Positions 18,789 through 28,510 are shown, counted from the first letter of the stretch. The stretch is DNA of 64,000 bases from Marivivens donghaensis (GCF_030410045.1 NZ_JAUFRA010000007.1:124001-188000), one strand, 5' to 3'. Made by a program: numbers and translations. The notes: generated by a model not told the origin, from the letters alone.

Positions 18789-19311
18789 CTTCAAAGTCGC
18801 AAATCGTGTGCACGTCGAGGCCCATATCGGTCAAAACCTTGCGCCCGCCAAGTTCGGGAAGGTCGACAACAAAGGCGCAAGATACGACCTGCGCGCCGAG
18901 CTGTTCGACCAATTTGATCCCCGCAACGGCGGTGCCACCCGTGGCCAGAAGGTCATCCACAATCAGCACGCGTTCGCCTGCTTCCAGTGCGTCCTCATGG
19001 ATCTCAACCGTCGCTTCGCCGTATTCGAGTTTGTAATCCTGCGAGAGCGTTTTACCCGGCAGTTTACCCTTTTTCCGCACGGGCACGAACCCAACGCCAA
19101 GCTGGTGCGCGACCGCACCGCCGAGGATAAACCCACGCGCCTCAAGCCCGATCACCTTATCGATCTTCTGGCCGACATAGGGCTCTAATAGCTGATCAAT
19201 CGCCAACCGCAGACCACGCGGATCGCTAAACAGCGTCGTCACGTCACGGAACATAATGCCCTCGTGCGGGAAGTCGGGAATGGTGCGGATGTAATCCTTA
19301 ACGGTTTTCAT
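18781..19311 (-). CDS. apt: Adenine phosphoribosyltransferase
   Basis: 176 residues, normal length. The PRPP-binding motif VLIVDDLLATGGTA is at residues 115-128, and DFPHEGIMFRDVT near the N-terminus is typical. The enzyme converts adenine and PRPP to AMP. AGAGG lies six bases before the start. It is 31 bases downstream of mtnP, whose product releases adenine from methylthioadenosine, so the pair forms a coherent purine and methionine salvage operon. Confidence 0.98.
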   Translation of the reverse strand: MKTVKDYIRTIPDFPHEGIMFRDVTTLFSDPRGLRLAIDQLLEPYVGQKIDKVIGLEARGFILGGAVAHQLGVGFVPVRKKGKLPGKTLSQDYKLEYGEATVEIHEDALEAGERVLIVDDLLATGGTAVAGIKLVEQLGAQVVSCAFVVDLPELGGRKVLTDMGLDVHTICDFEGA

Positions 19312-19342
19312 ATCGGCCTCTGACTGATTGCGCCTTTGGGTA

Positions 19343-20212
19343 TCAACTCAACACGCGGGCCGCAATCGTCCGTAGCTTTTCGACCATCATCGGATCGCGT
19401 TTCTCTGGGGCGGTCATGATCGCAAATTCGAGTGCGGTATCGCATCCGCAAGGGCAGGGTGCGCGGTCGGGGCCGAGTTGGGCGGGCAGGCCAGCCACCG
19501 TTTCGCGAGCCTTGGCTGAATTGCCGTGCAGCGTGCGGATGATGTCCGAGATTTCGACCGCGCCGTGGTCAGGGTGCCAGCTATCGTAATCGGTGATCAT
19601 CGCGATAGAGGCATAGCAAAGCTCTGCTTCGCGGGCGAGCTTGGCTTCGGGCATGTTGGTCATGCCGATCACATCGCAGCCCCATTGGCGGTAAAGGTGG
19701 CTTTCGGCCATCGTTGAGAACTGGGGCCCCTCCATCGCGAGGTAGGTGCCGCCACGGTGAACAGTCGTGCCTGTCGCACGGGCGGCAGCTTCGGCTGCGT
19801 CCATGAGGCGGGAACAGGTCGGGTGCGCGACGCTGACATGTGCCACAAGGCCCGGACCGAAAAAGGTTTTCTCGCGGGCAAAGGTGCGGTCGATGAACTG
19901 ATCGACGATCACGAAATCACCGGGGGCCATGTCTTCGCGGAAGGACCCGCAGGCCGAGACGCTAAAGACATCTGTCACGCCGAGCATTTTCAGCGCAGCG
20001 ATATTGGCGCGGTAGTTCACGGTCGATGGGGTCTGAACGTGGCCGCGTCCGTGGCGAGGTAGGAACACCATCTCGATCCCATTGAGAGTGCCTGTCAGCA
20101 GATCATCCGACGGCATCCCCCACGGCGTTTCCACCGTCACCCAGTCGCGGTTTTCCAATCCGTCGATGTCGTAAACGCCCGATCCGCCGATGATCCCGAT
20201 CTTTGTCTGCAT
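19343..20212 (-). CDS. mtnP: S-methyl-5'-thioadenosine phosphorylase
   Basis: 289 residues from the ATG at 20210-20212 (AAGGTGGG just upstream). A longer frame to 20290 has no support. Family 2 purine phosphorylase features are GIIGGSGVYD at the N-terminus, FLPRHGRGH and the MEGPQFST substrate loop. It cleaves methylthioadenosine, a by-product of polyamine and quorum-signal (AHL) synthesis, to adenine and methylthioribose-1-phosphate. Co-directional with apt. Confidence 0.97.
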   Translation of the reverse strand: MQTKIGIIGGSGVYDIDGLENRDWVTVETPWGMPSDDLLTGTLNGIEMVFLPRHGRGHVQTPSTVNYRANIAALKMLGVTDVFSVSACGSFREDMAPGDFVIVDQFIDRTFAREKTFFGPGLVAHVSVAHPTCSRLMDAAEAAARATGTTVHRGGTYLAMEGPQFSTMAESHLYRQWGCDVIGMTNMPEAKLAREAELCYASIAMITDYDSWHPDHGAVEISDIIRTLHGNSAKARETVAGLPAQLGPDRAPCPCGCDTALEFAIMTAPEKRDPMMVEKLRTIAARVLS

Positions 20213-20383
20213 GACCCACCTTTTGCAATCTATGGTTGTTATGCTGCCTCGCAGAGTGGCGTTCCGCAAGCCCAAAGCCAGTGCCGCCATCGCAACACAT
20301 GGGCGCCGAACGCGCGAGCGGGTTCACTTTCAGGCGCTAACAGGTTAGGGCGGCGGCAAGCGAACAGGAATAGGAAAACCAAA

Positions 20384-21997
20384 ATGCCCCGTGCAAGACT
20401 GGCGGCTGTGGCCGGAAAACTCGCGATTGCCGATAAGGGCGATCTGACCCCGAACCAGCTCAAGACCGAAGTGCTGTCGGGCCTGACCGTTGCTTTGGCA
20501 TTGGTGCCCGAAGCGGTCGCCTTTGCTTTCGTGGCGGGGGTTCACCCGTTGGTTGGCCTTTATGCGGCGTTTATCATTGGTTTGGTAACGGCGCTGATCG
20601 GTGGCCGTCCGGGTATGATTTCGGGCGCAACGGGTGCGTTGGCTGTAGTGATGGTCGCGCTGGTGGCTGAGCACGGCGTTGAATACCTCTTTGCCACTGT
20701 TGTTCTGATGGGGATCATCCAACTGATTGTTGGAGTAATGCATTGGGGCAAGTTCATCCGCCTCGTTCCGCACCCTGTTATGTTGGGCTTTGTGAACGGT
20801 CTGGCAATTGTGATCTTCCTTGCGCAGATGAGCCAGTTTCAGGTTCCGGGTAGTGCTGAGGCCGCAGGTCACGGTATGTCGGGTGGTGAATGGCTGTCGG
20901 GCATTCAGCTTTACATGATGCTGGGCCTTGTGGCTCTGACGATGGCGATCATCTGGGGTATTCCTAAGGTGACGAACATCATTCCCGCTCCGTTGGCGGG
21001 GATCGGCATCACCGCGATCATCGTGATTGCCTTTGGCATCGATGTGCCGCGCGTTGGTGACATGGCAGAGATCAAGGGCGGTCTGCCGATGTTCCATTTC
21101 CCGCAGGTGCCGATGACCTTTGAGACGCTCAAAATCATCCTGCCGTATTCTGTCATTCTGGCCGCGATTGGTCTGATCGAGAGCCTCCTGACGCTGAACC
21201 TTGTTGGTGAACTCACTGGCAAACGTGGTGGCGCATCGCAGGAGTGTATCGCGCAGGGCACCGCGAACTTTATCGCTGGTTTCTTTGGCACGATGGGCGG
21301 TTGCGCGATGATCGGTCAATCGATGATCAACGTGAAATCTGGTGGCCGCACCCGCGTGGCGGCGATCACTGCGGCGCTGTTCCTTTTGGCGTTCATCGTT
21401 GTGGCCTCTCCGCTCATTGAACAAATCCCGCTGGCGGCGCTGGTTGGTGTGATGTTCATGGTGGTGATCGGCACCTTTGCGTGGAACTCGTTCAAGATCC
21501 TGTTCCGCGTGCCGCTGACGGATGCCTTTGTGATAGTCCTCGTGACAGTTGTGACGGTTTGGACCGACCTCGCGACGGCTGTTGTGGTTGGTGTGATCGT
21601 GTCGGCACTGGCCTACGCATGGAACAACGCACGCCGTATCCACGCGAAAACCTATACCACGCCCGAAGGGGCGAAGGTCTATCAGGTCCAAGGCCCACTG
21701 TTCTTTGGCTCGACCGATGGCTTTATCGAGTTGTTCGACTTTGCTGGCGACCCGAGCCTTGTGATCGTGGACTTCAACGACAGCCGCGTGGCGGACCAAT
21801 CTGCGTTGCAGGCGATTGAAACCGTTGCTGCGAAATACGAGCAGGCGGGTAAGAAAATCCAACTGCGTCACCTGAGCCGCGATTGCCACAAGCTTTTGAC
21901 CAAAGCGGGGCACTTGATGGTCGATAGCGACGATGACCCAGATTACGAGATTGCCGTGGACTATGGTGTCCGCACTGGCATCTTGGGTGGACATTGA
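20384..21997 (+). CDS. SulP family anion permease with STAS domain
   Basis: 537 residues. The transmembrane part shows SulP motifs such as ALVPEAVAFAFVAGVHPLVGLYAAF and ISGATGALAVVM, with about eleven to fourteen helices. The last ~110 residues form a STAS regulatory domain (QGPLFFGSTDGFIELFDF...VIVDFNDSRVADQSALQAIE). SulP proteins carry sulfate, bicarbonate or other anions; the substrate cannot be told from the sequence. AGGAAAA precedes the start. Divergent from mtnP and followed by a strong terminator. Confidence 0.93.
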   Translation: MPRARLAAVAGKLAIADKGDLTPNQLKTEVLSGLTVALALVPEAVAFAFVAGVHPLVGLYAAFIIGLVTALIGGRPGMISGATGALAVVMVALVAEHGVEYLFATVVLMGIIQLIVGVMHWGKFIRLVPHPVMLGFVNGLAIVIFLAQMSQFQVPGSAEAAGHGMSGGEWLSGIQLYMMLGLVALTMAIIWGIPKVTNIIPAPLAGIGITAIIVIAFGIDVPRVGDMAEIKGGLPMFHFPQVPMTFETLKIILPYSVILAAIGLIESLLTLNLVGELTGKRGGASQECIAQGTANFIAGFFGTMGGCAMIGQSMINVKSGGRTRVAAITAALFLLAFIVVASPLIEQIPLAALVGVMFMVVIGTFAWNSFKILFRVPLTDAFVIVLVTVVTVWTDLATAVVVGVIVSALAYAWNNARRIHAKTYTTPEGAKVYQVQGPLFFGSTDGFIELFDFAGDPSLVIVDFNDSRVADQSALQAIETVAAKYEQAGKKIQLRHLSRDCHKLLTKAGHLMVDSDDDPDYEIAVDYGVRTGILGGH

Positions 21998-22001
21998 TTT
22001 A

Positions 22002-22021
22002 GGGGCCTTCGGGCCCCTTTT
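22002..22021 (+). terminator. Terminator after the SulP gene
   Basis: Perfect GGGGCC/GGCCCC stem with a TTCG tetraloop followed by TTTTC, five bases after the stop codon. Confidence 0.9.
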
Positions 22022-22044
22022 CATTTCTCAGCGCTGAGGAGTGG

Positions 22045-22698
22045 ATGTATCGTGGTTCCATAGGGGGGGGCGCCATGATGATCACTGACGTTGAGGATTT
22101 CTTTACCAAAGGCTGCGGTCGCTGTGCCCGCTTTGAGACGCCAGATTGCTCGACCCAAATTTGGGGCGATGGTGTGCGGCAACTGCGCGAGATATGTTTA
22201 AACGCAGGGCTGACAGAAACGGTGAAATGGGGTCATGCCTGTTATACGCATGCTGGCCGAAACATCGTGATCATCGGGGCGTTCCGCGACAATTTCCGTT
22301 TGAACTTTTTCAACGCGGGTCTGCTGAAGGACCCTGAGGGTGTTCTGGAAAAGCAGGGTGCAGAGACAAAGACACCCGACATGTTGCGCTTTACCGCGGC
22401 TGATCAGGTGGCAGCCAAAGCTGCAATCGCGGCGGCCTATATCGCCGAGGCGATGGGCTACGCAGAGGCGGGCATCAAGGAGAAGAAAACGACGACAGAG
22501 TTGGAGCTGCCAGAAGAATTGGCCAATGCTCTCGACGCTGATCCCGAAATGGCCGAAGCCTTTGCCGCACTGACACCGGGGCGGCGGCGCAGCTACGTGA
22601 TGAACCTAAACGCTGCCAAGCAAACGGCGACTCGCATCAATCGGATCGCCAAGTTTCGAGAGGGTATTCTGGCGGGCAAGGGGCTGAACGAACGTTAG
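22045..22698 (+). CDS. YdeI-like protein with DUF1801 domain
   Basis: 217 residues from the ATG at 22045 (GAGGAG nearby). The ATGs at 22075 and 22078, after a run of eight Gs, would give the more typical family start MITDVEDFF. The N-terminal two thirds are a DUF1801 domain (TETVKWGHACYTHAGRNIVI), and the C-terminal part has the YdeI motif AFAALTPGRRRSYVMNLNAAK. The function of this family is not established; some members are implicated in peptide or stress resistance. Convergent with the flavin reductase gene, four bases apart. Confidence 0.85.
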   Translation: MYRGSIGGGAMMITDVEDFFTKGCGRCARFETPDCSTQIWGDGVRQLREICLNAGLTETVKWGHACYTHAGRNIVIIGAFRDNFRLNFFNAGLLKDPEGVLEKQGAETKTPDMLRFTAADQVAAKAAIAAAYIAEAMGYAEAGIKEKKTTTELELPEELANALDADPEMAEAFAALTPGRRRSYVMNLNAAKQTATRINRIAKFREGILAGKGLNER

Positions 22699-22702
22699 GC
22701 GA

Positions 22703-23311
22703 TTATGCCTTATCGTCGGGCCGCGTGAGCGAAAAGACCTCTTTGACGATCGCATAATCGCGGTAGCCAAGGCGGGCGAGCGGCTGGAAACGGGTCACAT
22801 CGAATACGCCATCGACAAGGCAGTCATCGCGCATGTGCACGCCGATGACCTCACCAAAGATCGCGGTGCTTTCGTCCCCTTCGAGCTTTACGATCTGGGT
22901 GAGGCGGCATTCGAGCGAGGCAGGCGCATTGGCGACACGTGCGCAAGCGATCTTGTCACACTCGGCTTTATCAATGCCAGCGAATTCGAACTCATCGACG
23001 TCGGCTGCATGGCTGCCCGAGGTCGCATTCATCGCGTCGCGCATCGCGTATTCAACGATGTTCACACAGAAGACACCTGTTTCGCGGATATTGGCGAGGC
23101 TGTCCTTGCCGTCGCGATCAACCTTTGTGCCGCTGGAGGAGAACATGACTTGGGGCGGCGTGTAGGCGACGGCGTTAAAGAACGAATATGGGGCCAAATT
23201 GTCGACGCCATCCGCGCCACGGCTCGAAATCCAGCCAATCGGACGGGGAGAGACAATCGCGTTGAACGGATTATGCGGCAGGCCGTGGCCATCGGCCGGA
23301 CGATAGAACAT
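22703..23311 (-). CDS. Flavin reductase-like domain protein
   Basis: 202 residues. The FMN-binding split-barrel pattern is seen in NAIVSPRPIGWISSRGADGVDNLAPYSFFNA followed by PPQVMFSSSG and FCVNIVEY, as in flavoredoxin-type proteins. Such proteins bind FMN and reduce it or pass electrons to a monooxygenase; no partner oxygenase is adjacent. Length is normal for the family. Confidence 0.9.
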   Translation of the reverse strand: MFYRPADGHGLPHNPFNAIVSPRPIGWISSRGADGVDNLAPYSFFNAVAYTPPQVMFSSSGTKVDRDGKDSLANIRETGVFCVNIVEYAMRDAMNATSGSHAADVDEFEFAGIDKAECDKIACARVANAPASLECRLTQIVKLEGDESTAIFGEVIGVHMRDDCLVDGVFDVTRFQPLARLGYRDYAIVKEVFSLTRPDDKA

Positions 23312-23395
23312 AGTAAAAGGACCCTTATCTGGTTTGCGGCAGAGGTAGCGTCATGCTAGGGCGGCTTCCAGACTTTATGCGGAAAAAAGCTCGGA

Positions 23396-24712
23396 ATGAT
23401 CCAACTGACTTTGGAAACAGCGCAGGATTGGTGGGAAGTTGAGGCACTGTATGACCTCTGCTTTGCTCCTGGTCGGACGGCACTCTCGTCGTATCGGCTT
23501 CGCGATGGTGTTGATCCGATTGCGCAGCTTTGTTTCACCGCACGGGATCAGGACGGAATTCTCGCGGGTGTGATCCGCAACTGGCCTGTCTATGTGGGTG
23601 ATCGGTTGGCGATCCTCCTCGGTCCTGTGGCCGTTCACCCGACCCGTCAAGGCGAAGGTGTCGGTGGCGCGCTCATGCGTAAGACCCTGAACCGCGCCTT
23701 TGACCTGGGATGGTCGCGGGTGATGCTGGTGGGCGATTATCCCTATTACAAACGGTTCGGTTTCTTCCACCTAGAAGGCGTCGAGATGCCGCCGCCGACA
23801 AACCCTGACCGCGTTCTGGGCTATAACCTTTGTCCGTCGGCATGGACGGGTGTTACGGGCAAAGTTCTGCCCGCCCCTGATTGTAATCCCGGTGGTCGTC
23901 CCCATTTAGAGGACATGATCACGAAAAGCCCGCCTCGACTGATTAACCCGACCAACCCTCTTGATGCTGCTGGGCGTGAGAGGGTGCGGGCCTTAGCGCA
24001 GCGTCAGGCATCTGCAAACGGTATGTTGATGCAGGTGATCACCTATGTGGGTGGTCAGGTCGAGGACGGCATGAAAATGCTGCCCGCCGCGTTCCGAACC
24101 AAAATCGAAGGGGCCGCGCGCACTGCACTAGAGCGCAGTTTCCATCTGGCCAAAGCATCGCGGCAAGGTCCGTTAGAGCGGGCCGTTGCAGGCGACCGCA
24201 TGCACAAGGTAATCGGCGCGATTTCAGGCGCATTGGGTGGTGTTGGTGGCGTACCGACCGCGATTGCAGAGATACCTGTTGCGACGACGATTATCTTCCG
24301 TGCCGTGCAGGGCGTGGCGCAAACCTATGGTGAAGATATCGACAGCGACGAAACCCGCGCAGAGTGTTTGCGCGTGTTCAGCGCGGGTGGTCCTGATGCC
24401 GATGACGACGGGATTGATACGAGTTTCATCGGGGCGCGCGTGGCCCTAACAGGACCTGCAATCCATTCCTTGATCGCGAAGGTTGCCCCTAAATTTGCGG
24501 CTGTGTTAACGCAAAAGCTCGCCACGCAAGCGGTACCTGTTCTGGGCGCGGCTGCGGGGGCGGGAACCAATTTGGCCTTTGTGAACTACTACACCGAAAT
24601 GGCGCATGTTCACTTTGGGCTGCGGCAGTTGGCGCGGGAATTCGACCCCGATCAAGTGATCGAGGCCTTCCATGCGGAAACGGTTAAAGGGCGATCTGTC
24701 GCGAAACGCTGA
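23396..24712 (+). CDS. Fusion of GNAT N-acetyltransferase and EcsC-family protein
   Basis: 438 residues in one frame. Residues 1 to about 160 are a YhbS-like GNAT acetyltransferase with the acetyl-CoA loop RQGEGVG at 84-90 and VMLVGDYPYYKRFGF downstream. A low-complexity linker (about 160-190) leads to an EcsC-type helical domain (about 195-430) with GGVPTAIAEIPVATTIIFRAVQGVA and VPVLGAAAGAGTNLAFVNYYTEMAHVHFGLR. Both parts look full length. The two domains are usually separate proteins as far as I know, so this is a gene fusion or the loss of a stop between neighbours. Its stop abuts that of ptsP with no gap. Substrate unknown. Confidence 0.85.
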   Translation: MIQLTLETAQDWWEVEALYDLCFAPGRTALSSYRLRDGVDPIAQLCFTARDQDGILAGVIRNWPVYVGDRLAILLGPVAVHPTRQGEGVGGALMRKTLNRAFDLGWSRVMLVGDYPYYKRFGFFHLEGVEMPPPTNPDRVLGYNLCPSAWTGVTGKVLPAPDCNPGGRPHLEDMITKSPPRLINPTNPLDAAGRERVRALAQRQASANGMLMQVITYVGGQVEDGMKMLPAAFRTKIEGAARTALERSFHLAKASRQGPLERAVAGDRMHKVIGAISGALGGVGGVPTAIAEIPVATTIIFRAVQGVAQTYGEDIDSDETRAECLRVFSAGGPDADDDGIDTSFIGARVALTGPAIHSLIAKVAPKFAAVLTQKLATQAVPVLGAAAGAGTNLAFVNYYTEMAHVHFGLRQLAREFDPDQVIEAFHAETVKGRSVAKR

Positions 24713-26983
24713 TCAGCTCTGCTTGGACAGCCATTCGCCGATCGCCTCGCGGACCGATTGTTCCCCACGGGCGCGGGAATCGGCAATGACGCCGCGTGCT
24801 TCGTTCAAGTTCACACGGCGCAGCAGATGTTTCACGGGACCGATCGAGGCTGGTCGCATCGACAGGGTGCGTAGACCAATCGCAGCAAGGCAGACCGCTT
24901 CGATCGGGCGGCCAGCATCTTCACCACAAAACGACACGGGTTTGCCTGCCTTGGCACAGCGTTCTACGACCAGTTCGAGGAACGACAAGAAGCTGACGTT
25001 TAGCGTGTCATAGCGGCGGCGGACGCGTTCGTTTTCACGGTCAGCGGCAAAGAAGAACTGCTTGAGGTCGTTCCCGCCAATCGACAAGAAATCCACCTCT
25101 TCAAAGAAAGCGTCAGGCGCAAAGGCAAGGCTGGGGGTCTCCAGCATCGCGCCCACTTCGATCTTGGACGGCAGCGGGTGGCCTAGGATGCGTTCGCGGT
25201 CCAAGGCTTTGTTCATCTCGGCCTTCGCGTCGCGGAATTCCTGTAGCTGCGCCACAAAGGGGAACATAATGGTCAGCGGACGACCGTGTGCAGCGCGGAT
25301 CAGCGCCTGTAGCTGCATCCGCAAAACCCCCGGTTTGTCGAGGCCCACGCGGATCGCACGCCAGCCCATCGCGGGGTTCGGTTCGTCCTGCGCCTGCATG
25401 TAGGGCAGAACCTTGTCCGACCCGATGTCGAGCGTGCGGAACGCAACGCGTTTGTTGTTCGCAGCATCTATGACGCGAGAATAGAGCGCCGAAAGCTCTG
25501 CACGTTTCGGCATCTGATTACGGATCAGGAACTGGAGCTCTGTGCGAAATAGCCCCACGCCTTCGGCCCCCGATGAGGGCAGCGACGGTAGGTCGGCCAT
25601 AAGGCCTGCGTTCATATGCAAGTTCACGGTCGTACCGCAAAGTGCAGTCGCAGGCAGGTCGCGGATCGAAGCGTAGCGTTCTTGGGCCAAGGCTTGCATC
25701 GCGATTTTATCGCGGAAAGCGTTGTGCACGTTTTCATCCGGCCGCAGGTGTACGATCCCTTGGTCGCCATCAACGAGGATCGGATCGCCGTTGAGTGCCT
25801 CAGCGGTGATGTTTTTTGCGTGAATGACAAGCGGGATCGCCCATGCGCGGGCCACGATGGCCGCGTGCGACCCGACGGAGCCTTCTTCAAGAACGATACC
25901 GCGCAGACCCTTGCCGTATTCCAGCAATTCACCCGGCCCGATGTTGCGCGCTACGAGAACGGCATTCTCTGGCATCGCGGCGCCGGTCTCTTTGCCTTGG
26001 CCCGTCAGGATGCGGAGCAGGCGGTTCGACAGATCGTCGAGGTCATGTAGACGGTCGCGCAGGTAAGCGTCGCCCGCGCTATTCATCCGACTGCGGGCAA
26101 GGGATTGTTCTTTTTCGACGGCAGCTTCGGCAGATAGGCCGCTCTGAACGTCTTCTTCCATGCGGCGCATCCAGCTGCGGGAGTTCGCAAACATGCGATA
26201 CGCTTCGAGCACCTGAACCTGTTCGGTGTTCACAGTCGTTGTCGTGTTCAGCATGTCATCGACAGAAACACGCAGCGTATCAACGGCTTCGCGCAGGCGT
26301 GCCAGTTCGCTGTCGGGGTCATCGGCGACAGGGTTCGTCACAACAACGCGCGGTTCGTGCAGGTAAACGTGGCCGTCGGTTGCGCCTTCTTGACCCGTGG
26401 TGCCACGGAACAGAACGGGCTGTTGGTGACGGGCAGTCATGGCCGAACCTTCGCCCACAAATGCGCCCAGCTCTGCCATTTCGGCGAGAACCATTGCGAC
26501 AACTTCAAGCGCGTAAACCTCGTCTGCGGAAAATTCGCGAGCTTCTCTGGACTGCACGACCAGAACGCCCAAGGCGCTGCCAAGTCGCTGGATCGGCACA
26601 CCGCAGAAGGACGAATATCGTTCTTCGCCCGTTTCCGGCATATAGCGGAACCCTTTGGCGGCGGGCGCGTCGGCGGTGTTGATTACGCTGCGGGTGCGAG
26701 CAACGCGGCCCACCAGACCTTCGCCCAAACGCATCCGTGTTTGGTGGACAGCGGCCGCGTCCAGACCTTCGGTCGCGCAAAGTTCGAGCGTTTCAGAATC
26801 ACGGAATAGGTAAATCGAGCACACCTGTGTCTGCATCGAGGATGCGATCAGGTGCACGATTTTATCCAGTCGAGCCTGCCCTGCGGCATCCTCGGCCATG
26901 GTGTCGCGCAAGCGGCCCAGCAGCTTGCGGCTGTCGCTTTCGATCCTGTGTCCCATCGGTCCATCCGTTTTTGTTACGCCCAT
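24713..26983 (-). CDS. ptsP: Phosphoenolpyruvate-protein phosphotransferase of the nitrogen PTS (EI-Ntr)
   Basis: 756 residues. An N-terminal GAF domain (about 25-165) precedes the EI core, as expected for PtsP rather than sugar-PTS EI. The phosphorylated histidine is His373 in GSVGSHAAIVARAW. The C-terminal PEP-binding barrel carries RTLDIGSDK and SFCGEDAGRP. EI-Ntr passes phosphate from PEP to NPr and EIIA-Ntr, linking nitrogen status to potassium balance and regulation. AGAGG lies nine bases before the start. It is downstream of lysC but separated by a terminator. Confidence 0.96.
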   Translation of the reverse strand: MGVTKTDGPMGHRIESDSRKLLGRLRDTMAEDAAGQARLDKIVHLIASSMQTQVCSIYLFRDSETLELCATEGLDAAAVHQTRMRLGEGLVGRVARTRSVINTADAPAAKGFRYMPETGEERYSSFCGVPIQRLGSALGVLVVQSREAREFSADEVYALEVVAMVLAEMAELGAFVGEGSAMTARHQQPVLFRGTTGQEGATDGHVYLHEPRVVVTNPVADDPDSELARLREAVDTLRVSVDDMLNTTTTVNTEQVQVLEAYRMFANSRSWMRRMEEDVQSGLSAEAAVEKEQSLARSRMNSAGDAYLRDRLHDLDDLSNRLLRILTGQGKETGAAMPENAVLVARNIGPGELLEYGKGLRGIVLEEGSVGSHAAIVARAWAIPLVIHAKNITAEALNGDPILVDGDQGIVHLRPDENVHNAFRDKIAMQALAQERYASIRDLPATALCGTTVNLHMNAGLMADLPSLPSSGAEGVGLFRTELQFLIRNQMPKRAELSALYSRVIDAANNKRVAFRTLDIGSDKVLPYMQAQDEPNPAMGWRAIRVGLDKPGVLRMQLQALIRAAHGRPLTIMFPFVAQLQEFRDAKAEMNKALDRERILGHPLPSKIEVGAMLETPSLAFAPDAFFEEVDFLSIGGNDLKQFFFAADRENERVRRRYDTLNVSFLSFLELVVERCAKAGKPVSFCGEDAGRPIEAVCLAAIGLRTLSMRPASIGPVKHLLRRVNLNEARGVIADSRARGEQSVREAIGEWLSKQS

Positions 26984-27086
26984 CTATAAGCGACCTCTGT
27001 AAGGAATGGGAGTGGACAAAAGGTGTCACGGCAAACTCTTGCTATCGCAGCATTTTTTCGCAGCTGCAGCATGGGGTATTTGCACA

Positions 27087-27120
27087 AGAAAAAGGCCGCC
27101 AGTGGAAACCCACGACGGCC
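27087..27120 (-). terminator. Terminator after lysC
   Basis: On the minus strand GGCCGTCGTGG pairs with CCACTGGCGGCC (minor mismatches) around GTTT, followed by TTTTTCTT. It separates lysC from ptsP. Confidence 0.85.
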
Positions 27121-27142
27121 CATCGTAAGGATTTAGGCTGGT

Positions 27143-28399
27143 TTAGCCTTTGTCGAGCTCGAACGCATCGTGGAGCGCTTGAACAGCGAGTTCCATGTAT
27201 TTGCGGTCGATCAGGACAGAGATTTTGATTTCCGAGGTGGCGATAACTTTGATGTTGATGCCTTCTTTGGACAGGACTTCGAACATCTTAGCAGCCACGC
27301 CAGCGTGGGACCGCATGCCGATGCCAACAACCGAAACCTTTGCTACTTCGGTGTCTGCTTCGAGACGGTCAAAGTTGATCAGACCTTTTTCTTTGGCATC
27401 GTTCAGCGCCTTTTCTGCACGCATCTTTTGTTCGATGGGGCAGGAGAAGGTCATGTCGGTTACGCCGCCAGCATGGCCCTGATAGTTTTGTTCAGAGATG
27501 TTCTGAACGATCATATCGACGTTCACGCCTGCTTCGGACAGGGGCCCAAAGATTGCGGCAGCGATACCCGGTTTGTCCTCGATGGTAACGAGGGTCATTT
27601 TCGCTTCTTCGCGGGAATAGGCGACACCGGAAACGACGTTGGATTCCATGATTTGCTCCTCTGCGCAGACCAGCGTGCCTGCGTCATCTGACGGTTCTTC
27701 GAACGAGCTCAGCACGCGCAGTTTTACATTGTAGCGCATGGCCAATTCGACCGAACGGGTTTGCAGAACCTTCGCACCAAGCGAGGCCAGTTCCAGCATT
27801 TCTTCAAAAGCGATTTTATCGAGCTTACGTGCCTTCGACGTGATGCGCGGGTCGGTGGTGTAGACCCCGTCAACGTCGGTGTAGATGTCACAACGTTCAG
27901 CTTCGAATGCAGCGGCAAAGGCAACAGCGGTGGTGTCAGAGCCACCACGGCCAAGGGTGGTGATGCGGCCTTCGGGCGAGATGCCTTGGAAGCCAGCGAC
28001 CACGGCAACCTTCATGCCCTCGTCGAACTTTTTATTGATGTTCTCGCTTGGGATCTCTTCGATCCGCGCAGCGCCGTGCGCGCTGGTGGTTTTGACCGGA
28101 ACCTGCCAGCCCTGCCAGCTGCGCGCTGGAATACCCATTTCCTGAAGGCGCAGCGCCATCAGACCTGCGGTGACGTTCTCACCAGAGGAGACAATCGCAT
28201 CGTATTCACGCGCGTCATAGAGCGGCGAGGTTTCATTCACCCAGCCAACCAGTTCGTTTGTCTTACCCGACATTGCCGAAACGATGACGATTACGTCATA
28301 GCCTTTGGCAACCTCGAGAGAGACACGTTTAGCGGCGCGGGCGATGCGGTCGAGGTTGGCGACCGAAGTCCCACCGAATTTCATGACAAGCGTCGGCAT
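27143..28399 (-). CDS. lysC: Aspartate kinase
   Basis: 418 residues from the ATG at 28397-28399 (AAGGGA upstream; MPTLVMKFGGTS is the usual start, with KFGGTS at 7-12). The kinase domain (1 to about 245) has GRGGSDTTAVAFA and CDIYTDVDGVYT. Two ACT domains follow in the C-terminal 160 residues and would bind lysine and/or threonine for feedback control. It catalyses the first step of the aspartate pathway to lysine, threonine and methionine. It is transcribed alone with its own terminator. Confidence 0.97.
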   Translation of the reverse strand: MPTLVMKFGGTSVANLDRIARAAKRVSLEVAKGYDVIVIVSAMSGKTNELVGWVNETSPLYDAREYDAIVSSGENVTAGLMALRLQEMGIPARSWQGWQVPVKTTSAHGAARIEEIPSENINKKFDEGMKVAVVAGFQGISPEGRITTLGRGGSDTTAVAFAAAFEAERCDIYTDVDGVYTTDPRITSKARKLDKIAFEEMLELASLGAKVLQTRSVELAMRYNVKLRVLSSFEEPSDDAGTLVCAEEQIMESNVVSGVAYSREEAKMTLVTIEDKPGIAAAIFGPLSEAGVNVDMIVQNISEQNYQGHAGGVTDMTFSCPIEQKMRAEKALNDAKEKGLINFDRLEADTEVAKVSVVGIGMRSHAGVAAKMFEVLSKEGINIKVIATSEIKISVLIDRKYMELAVQALHDAFELDKG

Positions 28400-28510
28400 G
28401 GCTGTCCCTTGCAAAATATCGCGATCCCCTTAGCTGGCATTGCGATAAAGGGCAATTGTCCAAACGTAAGGATGCGTCATTTTTGTAACAAAAGACGGCG
28501 GTAAATTGGG

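Noticed and set aside
20345..22024. A 559-codon open frame on the minus strand over the SulP gene
   Set aside because: Antisense shadow of a full-length transporter; product is an Arg/His/Gln-rich sequence without domains.
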